This document shows positions 13,451 through 18,497 of a stretch of DNA of 20,292 nt, piece after piece. Each line of letters opens with the position of its first letter. Within the stretch, counting starts at the first letter, position 1. This stretch comes from a virus. The notes beneath the pieces are model-generated. The model ran no database searches, was not told where the DNA came from, and saw only the letters and a program-made list of their open reading frames with translations. Location of the stretch: positions 1-20,292 of IMG/VR virus record IMGVR_UViG_3300049830_000134; one strand, 5' to 3'. Made by a program: the position numbers and the translations under genes.

Positions 13451-13788
13451 CCTCCCATGTCCCCATTGCCCGGGCTGTACCGTTCGCGATCGAGCGCGTC
13501 TGCACGATCTTGCGAGGATGCGAGATCACGGTGCAACCGCGCAATGTAGCGACGGACGAGCGCCTCCGACCGCGGCTCCATATCGCGCAGCAGGTAGTCG
13601 ACCGTTGACCATTCGACGGGCGGGATGGATTCGGGGAACGCGTATGATCCTGTAATCTCGATCTGTTTCGCGACCTCGGCGCGGATCGCGGCGAAGTCAA
13701 GCGGGGCAGCTGCCCCTTCGCCCATCCGAGCCGCCGCGATCGTCGCGGCCAGCTCGGATTCTAGTTGCGGTGTGCGTCTGCGTGGCAT
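13447..13788 (-). CDS. 113-residue charged helical protein, unknown
   Basis: ATG 13788 with AAGGAG 7 bases upstream and one base after the previous stop; the frame to 14103 is a shadow. Basic N-terminus (MPRRRTPQ), then helices (LESELAATIAAARMG, then FAAIRAEVAKQIEITG), then VEWSTVDYLLRDM and SEALVRRYIARLHRDLAS. Overall helical and charged, probably a multi-helix bundle or oligomer. No motif is recognised. Confidence 0.78.
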   Translation of the reverse strand: MPRRRTPQLESELAATIAAARMGEGAAAPLDFAAIRAEVAKQIEITGSYAFPESIPPVEWSTVDYLLRDMEPRSEALVRRYIARLHRDLASSQDRADALDRERYSPGNGDMGG

Positions 13789-13789
13789 C

Positions 13790-14194
13790 TCAGCTCTCCT
13801 TGTGCGGCGTGATCTGCTCGGCCCTGTGGTGGCTGCTGTAGTGGTGTGTCGCCATGTAGGCTTCGCACGCCTCGCGAGACGGCCAATAGCCCAATCCCGA
13901 CAAGTGCGAGACGCTGCCTTGGATCGTGCTGAAGTTGTAGGTGATGACCCATACCTCGGGCGTGTGTTCGATCTCTTTTGTGCGGCGATGGCGAGAGACG
14001 AGGCGGCCAGTGCCCGCGAGCATCGCGGCCTTAGCGTTCTTGCTATTGACGAACGGCCCGCGGATGGACGTCGTGTCGATCCCGCTGTCTTCGTCAAGCT
14101 CATGCCAATACCAGCCGCGCAAGTTCGCGTAGCACGCGTCCCCTCGCTCTTCGGCCTTGACGACTTGGGTGCGGAGTGTGGGTTTATCTTCCAT
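13790..14194 (-). CDS. 134-residue protein, unknown
   Basis: ATG 14194 has AAGGAGGA about 8 bases upstream; it overlaps the preceding 58-residue gene by 11 bases. Begins with a charged stretch (EDKPTLRTQVVKAEERGD), then CYANLRGWYWHELDEDSG, then SIRGPFVNSKNAKAAMLAG, then a beta segment (PEVWVITYNFSTIQGS) and a His-rich end (MATHHYSSHHRAEQITPH). The two-part form suggests a small alpha/beta fold. The His-rich tail could bind metal. Unknown. Confidence 0.82.
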   Translation of the reverse strand: MEDKPTLRTQVVKAEERGDACYANLRGWYWHELDEDSGIDTTSIRGPFVNSKNAKAAMLAGTGRLVSRHRRTKEIEHTPEVWVITYNFSTIQGSVSHLSGLGYWPSREACEAYMATHHYSSHHRAEQITPHKES

Positions 14195-14360
14195 GACGAA
14201 TATCCTCCTTGGCGCCCTCTATGTAGAGATGCTGCAGGATCAGCCCGAGCAGGCCGTTGACGGTTTCACCGCTGAAAAGGGAGTAAGCAGCAAAGATGGT
14301 CACGCCAACGATAAGGATCGCGGCTCCGGGGTTTTGCTTCATCCACGATAGATCGAGCAT
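14184..14360 (-). CDS. 58-residue single-pass membrane protein
   Basis: ATG 14360 lies one base after the DUF2786 gene's stop; a G-rich site (GGGGG) is upstream. The N-terminus is MLDLSWMKQNPG, and residues 12-28 (GAAILIVGVTIFAAYSLF) form one transmembrane helix. The C-terminal part (VNGLLGLILQHLYIEGAKED) is a second, amphipathic helix ending in KEDIRHGR. Small membrane protein; role not known. Confidence 0.78.
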   Translation of the reverse strand: MLDLSWMKQNPGAAILIVGVTIFAAYSLFSGETVNGLLGLILQHLYIEGAKEDIRHGR

Positions 14361-14361
14361 C

Positions 14362-15066
14362 TCACCGCCCCCCGATCTGGAGGGCGGCGGTGTGACCAGC
14401 CTGTCGGTGCAGGCCGATGGTGTCGGCGAGCTCGCGGGCCGATGCGGTCGACTTCGTCTTCGTGCCCTTGAGCAGCGTAACGTCTGGGTACAGCTCCTTG
14501 TAGAGGGCGACGACCTGGTCAAGGACGAGCAGCGAGTTCTTTGCAGCCGCGGTCGATGGGTTCGCCTCGTCCCGGGCTTCGCGTTCGCGGATCAGGGTGA
14601 AGACGCGAGTTGCGAGGACATTGCCCACAAGGCGCGCGCCGTTTGCGTCGGTGGGGGCGCCGCCGTTCGCCTTGAGTTCGCGACCGAGGCGATTGCACTC
14701 GCCCTTGATGAAGACGAACATGAGATCCGTGGTCACGATTGCGGATTCGCGGCCGACGACTTCCTGACGATAACCCTTGTTCGTTGCGACCTTGATCGAC
14801 TTGCAGCCATAGTACCGCGCGAGTGCGCGGTAAACCTGGCGGTGCCAGGATGCGACCCATTTGCCGTCCGCGTCGATCCCGACGTGCTGCTTGACCTTGT
14901 CGGACGCGTCGCCCAGCTCGGACAGGTCGATCTGATAGAGCTCAAGGAGCTCCTCGGCCTTCGCGATGAACGCGGCCGCTTCGTGCTCGTTGTCGGTGCC
15001 CTTGGCCTTCGCGAGAAGGGCCGAGATGCGGGTCTTGATCTTGTCGAAGTTGGTTTCGTTGGTCAT
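14362..15066 (-). CDS. DUF2786-family protein
   Basis: 234 residues from ATG 15066 (GGAGG 5 bases upstream); the frame to 15141 has no ribosome site. Residues 7-47 are the DUF2786 segment (KIKTRISALLAKAKGTDNEH, then EAAAFIAKAEELLELYQID). Residues 70-95 (WVASWHRQVYRALARYYGC) and a following AIVTTDLMFVFIKGECNRLG belong to the region usually adjacent to it. The C-terminal third is helical and basic. DUF2786 proteins occur in phages and bacteria and have no established activity; the domain order here is normal. Confidence 0.88.
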   Translation of the reverse strand: MTNETNFDKIKTRISALLAKAKGTDNEHEAAAFIAKAEELLELYQIDLSELGDASDKVKQHVGIDADGKWVASWHRQVYRALARYYGCKSIKVATNKGYRQEVVGRESAIVTTDLMFVFIKGECNRLGRELKANGGAPTDANGARLVGNVLATRVFTLIREREARDEANPSTAAAKNSLLVLDQVVALYKELYPDVTLLKGTKTKSTASARELADTIGLHRQAGHTAALQIGGR

Positions 15067-15103
15067 GGGTGCCTCCAGGCATGCGTTGTTGGTGCTCGAT
15101 GTA

Positions 15104-15127
15104 TGCCCCCGCCAGAAGGCGGAGGCA
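15104..15127 (-). other. Stable intergenic hairpin with UUCU loop
   Basis: TGCCCCCGCC and GGCGGAGGCA pair (10 bp, one wobble) around a 4-base loop, in the 71-base gap between the 85-residue and DUF2786 genes. No T tract follows on the minus strand, so it is more likely an mRNA stability or attenuation element than an intrinsic terminator. Confidence 0.5.
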
Positions 15128-15137
15128 AGCATTATTT

Positions 15138-15395
15138 TCAACCGCAGATCATAATAAGGACGAAGCGCAGCGCATCGTCGCGACGGTCACGCAGATACTG
15201 CGTGGTGGCGATGGTCATGCCATCGCTGTTGTCGGCGGCCCAGAACAGGGTCTTCGCGGCGTCAATGACCCGCTTGCAATCGGCGCCGCAGATGGAGTCG
15301 AGCGGGATCGATGCGAGGTCGTTGGCTTCGTCGCCCAGCGGGAGCTTGAGGCCGGGGAACGCTTCGTTGAAGTGGTGCAGAACAGTCGTTGTCAT
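15138..15395 (-). CDS. 85-residue protein, unknown
   Basis: ATG 15395 follows GGAG by 8 bases. N-terminus TTTVLHHFNEAFPGLKLPLG, then DLASIPLDSICGADCKRVID, then a helix (AAKTLFWAADNSDGMT), then ATTQYLRDRRDDALRFVL. Two Cys in CGADC form no zinc pair. No family is recognised. Its start lies 47 bases after the first copy of the 18-bp repeat. Confidence 0.8.
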   Translation of the reverse strand: MTTTVLHHFNEAFPGLKLPLGDEANDLASIPLDSICGADCKRVIDAAKTLFWAADNSDGMTIATTQYLRDRRDDALRFVLIMICG

Positions 15396-15442
15396 CGTTC
15401 GTCTCCGTTTGCGATGATCTCCATATCCAGCACAGCAAACGC

Positions 15443-15460
15443 GGATGCAACTCTTATTTG
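15443..15460 (-). repeat. 18-bp direct repeat, copy 1
   Basis: Minus-strand CAAATAAGAGTTGCATCC, identical to 17680-17697. This copy includes the stop TAA of the DUF7220-type gene and lies 47 bases before the ATG at 15395. Exact identity over 18 bases in 20 kb is unlikely by chance. Confidence 0.8.
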
Positions 15461-15708
15461 TCCTCTCGGCGATAACGTGCCACGAACCACGCGAACGGGG
15501 ATTTCCCGTTGAACGTGCGCCGGATCACGTATTGCCGCGCGATCGAGAACACGGTGAAGATGGCGACGATGCCGATATTCTGGCGCGCGTTCGTGTGCAG
15601 GTGATAGATCGGGTTGATGACCCAAGCGTAGCACAAGACCGAGACGAGGTAGCCAATCGCCGTGTTGCTGACGACCTCGAGCACACTGTCCCAAGGGTGT
15701 TGCTTCAT
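15454..15708 (-). CDS. DUF7220-type two-pass membrane protein
   Basis: 84 residues. ATG 15708 shares its A with the preceding stop (TGATG). The order is MKQHPWDSVLEVVSNTAIGY, a first transmembrane segment (IGYLVSVLCYAWVINPI), then YHLHTNARQNIG, a second one (IGIVAIFTVFSIARQYVIRR), and a basic end. The pattern of a short N-terminus, two helices, an LHT...QN loop and SIARxYxxRR matches a small phage membrane protein family (annotated DUF7220) that I know from siphophages. Function unknown; inner-membrane location is likely. Confidence 0.85.
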   Translation of the reverse strand: MKQHPWDSVLEVVSNTAIGYLVSVLCYAWVINPIYHLHTNARQNIGIVAIFTVFSIARQYVIRRTFNGKSPFAWFVARYRREDK

Positions 15709-15809
15709 CAGCGACGGCCCGACAGACGGCCGAGCGCATAGCCGGCGATGCCGGTGCAGGCCATCGCGTAGATGACGGTGACGGCGAGGATCTCAGGGAT
15801 TGACGGCAT
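15708..15809 (-). CDS. 33-residue membrane micro-protein
   Basis: ATG 15809 with AAGGA about 10 bases upstream; ends TGATG into the DUF7220-type gene. The sequence is MPSIPEILAVTVIYAMACTG then IAGYALGRLSGRR, one transmembrane helix with Gly-rich faces (GIAGYALG) and a basic C-terminus, so the C-terminus should be cytoplasmic. Too short for a family match. Supported by spacing, coupling and hydrophobic pattern. Confidence 0.65.
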   Translation of the reverse strand: MPSIPEILAVTVIYAMACTGIAGYALGRLSGRR

Positions 15810-15813
15810 TGGC

Positions 15814-15981
15814 TTATTTCCTTTCATTTTGCATCTTTAGCCAAGCTTCGGCCTTGCCGTATGTTGCTTGGTCTGCATTGAGAAGCTTGGCTATCAGCTC
15901 TGCGTCCTCGGACGTGATAACGTCGGCGAAGTGTCTGCCGTTGTGCAGCACCTCTTTGCCCATCGCCGTGTAGATCATCAT
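15814..15981 (-). CDS. 55-residue protein, unknown
   Basis: Two ATGs at 15981 and 15978; the first overlaps the zinc micro-protein stop as ATGA, and GGGAGG lies just upstream. Begins MMIYTAMGKEVLHNGRHFAD, then ITSEDAELIAKLLNADQATY and AEAWLKMQNERK. A short strand followed by a helix (AELIAKLLN), a common small phage fold. The long frame to 16206 has no ribosome site. Confidence 0.75.
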   Translation of the reverse strand: MMIYTAMGKEVLHNGRHFADVITSEDAELIAKLLNADQATYGKAEAWLKMQNERK

Positions 15982-16067
15982 GCCCTCCCGCAGCGCGGGC
16001 ACTTGGGCCCGACGAAAGTCGGCCACTTGTAGCCGCACCAGTGACAGACGCGCTGGAACATGCTCAT
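15978..16067 (-). CDS. 29-residue zinc-ribbon micro-protein
   Basis: ATG 16067 overlaps the preceding stop (ATGA) with GGAGGACAGGG upstream; its TGA overlaps the next ATG. Within 29 residues it has CHWC and CPRC separated by 11 residues (GYKWPTFVGPK), a complete four-Cys zinc ribbon and almost nothing else. The clean pattern and coupling on both sides argue strongly for a real gene despite its size. Confidence 0.78.
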   Translation of the reverse strand: MSMFQRVCHWCGYKWPTFVGPKCPRCGRA

Positions 16068-16468
16068 CCCTGTCCTCCCCAGCCGTAGATGGCTTGATAG
16101 TCGTCCGCGTCGAGATCCGGCTCGGACGGTGGATTGAGACGCGCGGCCATATCGCGAAGGATCGCCGCGAGGAGCTCACGATCGCCATTGACCTGGAAAA
16201 GGTCAATCATGGCAATAAGACGTGAGTGCTCGTTCTGCGCCTCGCGTAGCGCCGCTGTGCGCTGCGCGAAGACAATCATCCGGTCTCGGTTGTAGCGTTC
16301 TGTCTCAGCCTCATCCCAGCCGCGTTCCCAGTGCATGCCGTTGCACGACAGGCGCGGGTTGTGCGGACACGTCGTCCGCGCCTTGCCTTCGGCATGGGCT
16401 TGACGCCCAGCCAAGCGCAGCTCCTCGATCTCAGTGCGGCGTTGCCGCTTGCGTGCGGGATTGCTCAT
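16064..16468 (-). CDS. Rmf-like domain protein
   Basis: 134 residues, ATG 16468 in an ATGA overlap with AAGGGA 7 bases upstream. The N-terminus is very basic (SNPARKRQRRTEIEEL). Residues 16-55 have AGRQAHAEGKARTTCP, HNPRLS and HWERGWDEAE. E. coli Rmf has the same run (a helix with GxxAG, then CPY, then R, WL, GGW and REA). Rmf dimerises ribosomes in stationary phase. A long helix follows (RMIVFAQRTAALREAQNEH), then an acidic tail. A phage Rmf-like protein could target ribosomes or be an unrelated use of the fold; the sequence does not decide. It is coupled to the polymerase fragment upstream. Confidence 0.78.
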   Translation of the reverse strand: MSNPARKRQRRTEIEELRLAGRQAHAEGKARTTCPHNPRLSCNGMHWERGWDEAETERYNRDRMIVFAQRTAALREAQNEHSRLIAMIDLFQVNGDRELLAAILRDMAARLNPPSEPDLDADDYQAIYGWGGQG

Positions 16469-16713
16469 GGTTTGTCCCTTCTGTGCCCGTAGAGCGCGCG
16501 GAAGTTGATGATCTTCGCGCGGTCTCGCGTGTCCTCGGTCACGTCGCCGAACAACTCGCTGGCCGTGTCTGCGTGGATGTCACCAGGCGCAAGAGCTTGT
16601 GCCAGCAGGCTCAGCTCTATCGCGGCGTAGTCGATGACCGCGGGCTCCTCGGGCAGGGGCCGAAGCCCTCGTCCTTGGCGCTGGGTGTCATCGCGGAACG
16701 TGCGTCGGGTCAT
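16465..16713 (-). CDS. 82-residue DNA polymerase I palm/fingers fragment
   Basis: A small standalone protein that matches the polymerase core of family A enzymes. VIDYAAIELSLLAQAL is motif A (Asp28 at the catalytic Asp705 position of E. coli Pol I, Glu33 at Glu710). DIHADTASELFG is the next conserved segment, with about 12 residues missing between. TEDTRDRAKIINFRALYG is the O-helix, keeping Arg63, Lys67, Phe71 and Tyr75 (754, 758, 762, 766). No motif C (HDE), thumb or exonuclease is present, so polymerase activity is not expected. The ATG at 16713 overlaps the upstream stop (ATGA). The frame is intact, with no decay. It could be a domesticated remnant or a binding module. Confidence 0.82.
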   Translation of the reverse strand: MTRRTFRDDTQRQGRGLRPLPEEPAVIDYAAIELSLLAQALAPGDIHADTASELFGDVTEDTRDRAKIINFRALYGHRRDKP

Positions 16714-16895
16714 GGCAGGTCGTTCTCGAACCGATTGCCATCGGCATCGAACAGATCGTCTTCGTTGACCGTAAACATGATGTCCCCCGCCTCGTTGCGG
16801 AAGACGAGGTAGTTGCCCGTGGGCATGACGGACAGGTTTAGATCGTTCAGATCCGACAGATTGGCCTTGAGCTGGCTAAGCTTTGCACGTGTCAT
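16710..16895 (-). CDS. 61-residue protein, unknown; opens a coupled gene block
   Basis: ATG 16895 with CTGGAGGA about 8 bases upstream. N-terminus helical and polar (AKLSQLKANLSDLNDLNLS), then beta (GNYLVFRNEAGDIMFTV) and an acidic end (NEDDLFDADGNRFEND). It is the first gene of a run of seven very short, mostly overlapping genes (16895-15454). The acidic C-terminus carries DADGNxFE, superficially like a calcium-binding loop but without a second hand. Confidence 0.82.
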   Translation of the reverse strand: MTRAKLSQLKANLSDLNDLNLSVMPTGNYLVFRNEAGDIMFTVNEDDLFDADGNRFENDLP

Positions 16896-16931
16896 CTTGT
16901 GTTCCTCCAGTTGAACGGTTCGACGTTATGC

Positions 16932-16955
16932 GCCCTTGCGAGCGATTGCAAGGGC
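16932..16955 (-). other. Intergenic hairpin with 8-bp perfect stem
   Basis: GCCCTTGC and GCAAGGGC pair perfectly around an 8-base loop between the 49-residue gene and the start of the 16895 block. No T tract follows. Probable mRNA processing or attenuation site. Confidence 0.5.
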
Positions 16956-16963
16956 TATGATAC

Positions 16964-17113
16964 TCACTTGAGTGTTACCAGCGCGGCGTTAGCCAGCGCG
17001 AACGTTTGGTGCACATAGCCCAAGGTCTCGACGACTACCCACACGGCGAGGCCCGCCGCATACGCGCGGCACGCGAAGCCCGAGAACAGCAGGCCGACGA
17101 GACGCGGGGTCAT
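16964..17113 (-). CDS. 49-residue hydrophobic protein
   Basis: ATG 17113 overlaps the preceding stop as ATGA. MTPRLVGLLFSGFACRAYAA then GLAVWVVVETLGYVHQTFAL and ANAALVTLK form one or two membrane helices with a basic N-terminus. The first part looks like a signal peptide, but SGFAC is not a good lipobox, so I call it a small membrane protein. No Shine-Dalgarno of its own, hence coupled. Not recognised. Confidence 0.65.
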   Translation of the reverse strand: MTPRLVGLLFSGFACRAYAAGLAVWVVVETLGYVHQTFALANAALVTLK

Positions 17114-17412
17114 TTGCCGTGCACCATGATGCGCTGCGGCAACGTGCGCGTTGCGGGCAACAGCACGGGCACAAGGCCCATGCAGTCAAGTAGCGGGGCC
17201 GATGCCTCGACTATCTTTGCGCTGTCGATCCGAGCAGCATCCATCTCGCGCGCGGCGACCTGGAACGCATCCATGATGCCTGCGGCGCGCGTCACGCGGG
17301 GGCTACGCCCTGCAAGTCTGTAATACGTGCCGTTCTTCGCGTCGAAGCGATCGACCGCCTGGATGCGAACTTGGCGGTCCGTGAACTGCAGCAGGAAAAA
17401 GATCGGTTCCAT
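17110..17412 (-). CDS. 100-residue protein, unknown
   Basis: ATG 17412 has GAGG 9 bases upstream; a GTG at 17427 would give a GTGA overlap but has no ribosome site, so I prefer the ATG. Begins EPIFFLLQFTDRQVRIQAVD (beta), then RFDAKNGTYYRLAGRSPRVT, a helix (DAFQVAAREMDAARIDSAKI) and LPATRTLPQRIMVHGK. Moderately hydrophobic at the start but not a membrane segment. Unknown. Confidence 0.78.
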   Translation of the reverse strand: MEPIFFLLQFTDRQVRIQAVDRFDAKNGTYYRLAGRSPRVTRAAGIMDAFQVAAREMDAARIDSAKIVEASAPLLDCMGLVPVLLPATRTLPQRIMVHGK

Positions 17413-17423
17413 CGTGTCAATCC

Positions 17424-17630
17424 TCACAGATACGAGATCTGAGCGGCAACGGCGCCGCCTGCGATCAGATCAGCCTTCGCGGCTGCAACAGTTGCGAACC
17501 CGTAGACGCAGACAAGCTCGCCCTCATAGAACTCGAGCACCGTCACCGGGGCATCGTCGCGGCTGCCATATTCGGCCTCTGCGTCTGCGCTGTTGGCGAT
17601 GGTGAACCGTTCGGGAGGCAGGTCGCTCAT
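17424..17630 (-). CDS. 68-residue protein, unknown
   Basis: ATG 17630 follows AAGGA by 9 bases; the frame to 17687 is not preceded by one. N-terminus SDLPPERFTIANSADAEAEY, then SRDDAPVTVLEFYEGELVCV (beta) and a helix (AKADLIAGGAVAAQ). Acidic first half and a hydrophobic second half. Its start lies 49 bases after the second copy of the 18-bp repeat. No family is recognised. Confidence 0.78.
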   Translation of the reverse strand: MSDLPPERFTIANSADAEAEYGSRDDAPVTVLEFYEGELVCVYGFATVAAAKADLIAGGAVAAQISYL

Positions 17631-17679
17631 GTCTTCGTGTCCTTCGTTGCGTTGCCCCCTTGTCTCTGCTATCGGATCG

Positions 17680-17697
17680 GGATGCAACTCTTATTTG
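17680..17697 (-). repeat. 18-bp direct repeat, copy 2
   Basis: Minus-strand CAAATAAGAGTTGCATCC, identical to 15443-15460. It lies in the 112-base gap after rusA and 49 bases before the ATG at 17630. Confidence 0.8.
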
Positions 17698-17742
17698 CAC
17701 CCGAGCACCCGGGCGCCACAGCGGCGCTGACAGGGGCGAGCG

Positions 17743-18228
17743 TCATTCGGGGTCCCCTTGTGACGCCTCGAGCGCTCTCGCCCTTGCATCGTCGGCATGG
17801 GCGCCCGTGTCATCGATTGTCTCGATTGTCAGCCAGAGCCCTGTCACCTCGCCATATTGCTTGCGCGCCTCGATCCAGCAGACTTGGCTGTCGTCCTTCC
17901 AGATTATCTCGTTGAGACCATCGCAGGCGATCTTTATCACGTTGTCGAGATCAGGCTTGCCCACGTGCCAGAGTTTGCCGATAGCCGCGAGGACGCGCCG
18001 CCATTTGGGCCATGACTTCGCGATAGGGAACACGGCAACGAGAGTCAGCTTGATCGGGCACTCCAGAGGCGCGAAGCTCCACACGTCTCGTCCGACGGCT
18101 TTGAGGCGAGCCTCATACAGAACTGTCTTGGCACGACTGAACGTTCGCACCCCGCCCGAAGTGCGGGCGAACTGAGGGCGTCCCTTCTGCCCGGGAACAC
18201 CGTCTAGGTACAGCTTGATCTCGCTCAT
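17743..18228 (-). CDS. rusA: RusA-family Holliday junction resolvase
   Basis: 161 residues. RusA dimers cut four-way junctions symmetrically and help recombination and concatemer clean-up in phages. The signature KPDLDNVIK has Asp93, Asp95 and Lys99, followed by DGLNEIIWKDDSQV with Asp112/Asp113, matching the catalytic Asp70, Asp72, Lys76 and Asp91 set of E. coli RusA. The N-terminus has KLYLDGVPGQKGRPQFAR, the usual strand and loop. ATG 18228 with TGGAG 5 bases upstream. The first gene after the AT-rich region, in line with a replication and recombination block. The ending is acidic and a little longer than typical (usual 120-140). Confidence 0.93.
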   Translation of the reverse strand: MSEIKLYLDGVPGQKGRPQFARTSGGVRTFSRAKTVLYEARLKAVGRDVWSFAPLECPIKLTLVAVFPIAKSWPKWRRVLAAIGKLWHVGKPDLDNVIKIACDGLNEIIWKDDSQVCWIEARKQYGEVTGLWLTIETIDDTGAHADDARARALEASQGDPE

Positions 18229-18309
18229 GTTGGCTCCATGTATCTGTTTGACAATGTATAATAGACACAGTTAAACAGCATTTTCGTTTCGTTTCATGTA
18301 TTTATGTTA

Positions 18310-18326
18310 GAATGTTTAATTGTTTA
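18310..18326 (+). repeat. 17-bp inverted repeat, left arm (iteron copy C)
   Basis: GAATGTTTAATTGTTTA, with TGTTTAAT TGTTTAAT in tandem and a third ATGTTTAAT directly after. It is the exact inverse of 18481-18497. Confidence 0.75.
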
Positions 18327-18339
18327 ATATGTTTAATAA

Positions 18340-18404
18340 TAATAGGGGGTAATAACGTGATCCTATAGCCTGTATCTGTATTGCTGCAGATCATACCCCT
18401 ATTA
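18340..18404. repeat. Imperfect inverted repeat TAATAGGGG(G)TA
   Basis: TAATAGGGGGTA (18340-18351) and TACCCCTATTA (18394-18404) are complementary with one extra G, separated by 42 bases. Could be a regulator site or a long hairpin. Confidence 0.5.
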
Positions 18405-18431
18405 CGGGGTGTTTATGGTCTATTTGACAAC

Positions 18432-18444
18432 AAACAATTAAACA
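18432..18444 (-). repeat. Iteron copy B, 13-mer
   Basis: AAACAATTAAACA, the complement of the 13-base core shared with the left arm at 18313-18325 and the right arm at 18482-18494. Confidence 0.75.
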
Positions 18445-18480
18445 ACGCAATTTCAATGCGTTAGGGCATTAAACGCCCTC

Positions 18481-18497
18481 TAAACAATTAAACATTC
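18481..18497 (-). repeat. 17-bp inverted repeat, right arm (iteron copy A)
   Basis: TAAACAATTAAACATTC, ending directly before the stop codon of the replication gene (18498-18500). Exact inverse of 18310-18326. Confidence 0.75.

Larger units (their letters stand above)
18229..18497. other. AT-rich intergenic region: origin or operator candidate
   Basis: About 270 bases, clearly AT-richer than the flanks, between the replication protein and rusA. It holds three copies of a 13-mer (AAACAATTAAACA or its complement), extra TGTTTAAT units, an inverted pair of TAATAGGGG(G)TA, and a hairpin AGGGC/GCCCT (18463-18479). Iterated AT-rich units beside the replication gene suggest an origin or a repressor region. 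A minus-strand TATTAT (18263-18258) lies before rusA but lacks a good -35. No DnaA box was found by eye. Confidence 0.5.

Noticed and set aside
14296-15417. Long plus-strand open frame of 373 codons
   Set aside because: Antisense to the DUF2786 gene and its neighbours; no motif, and its composition follows the complement of those genes.
15443-15460. Sigma-54 type TTGCA site in the 18-bp repeat
   Set aside because: The GG required about ten bases before GC is absent in both copies.
16964-17113. Lipoprotein signal in the 49-residue protein
   Set aside because: SGFAC does not fit the lipobox (Leu at -3 and Ala/Gly at -1 of a Cys), so only a membrane helix is claimed.
17669-17746. 25-codon frame after rusA beginning with an ATGA overlap
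   Set aside because: It would be coupled like its neighbours but has no clear structure, and it contains the 18-bp repeat, so a regulatory reading is simpler. Kept as a possibility only.
18248-18262. TTGACA and TATAAT on the plus strand
   Set aside because: Only 3 bases separate the two boxes, so they cannot form one sigma-70 promoter, and no plus-strand gene follows.
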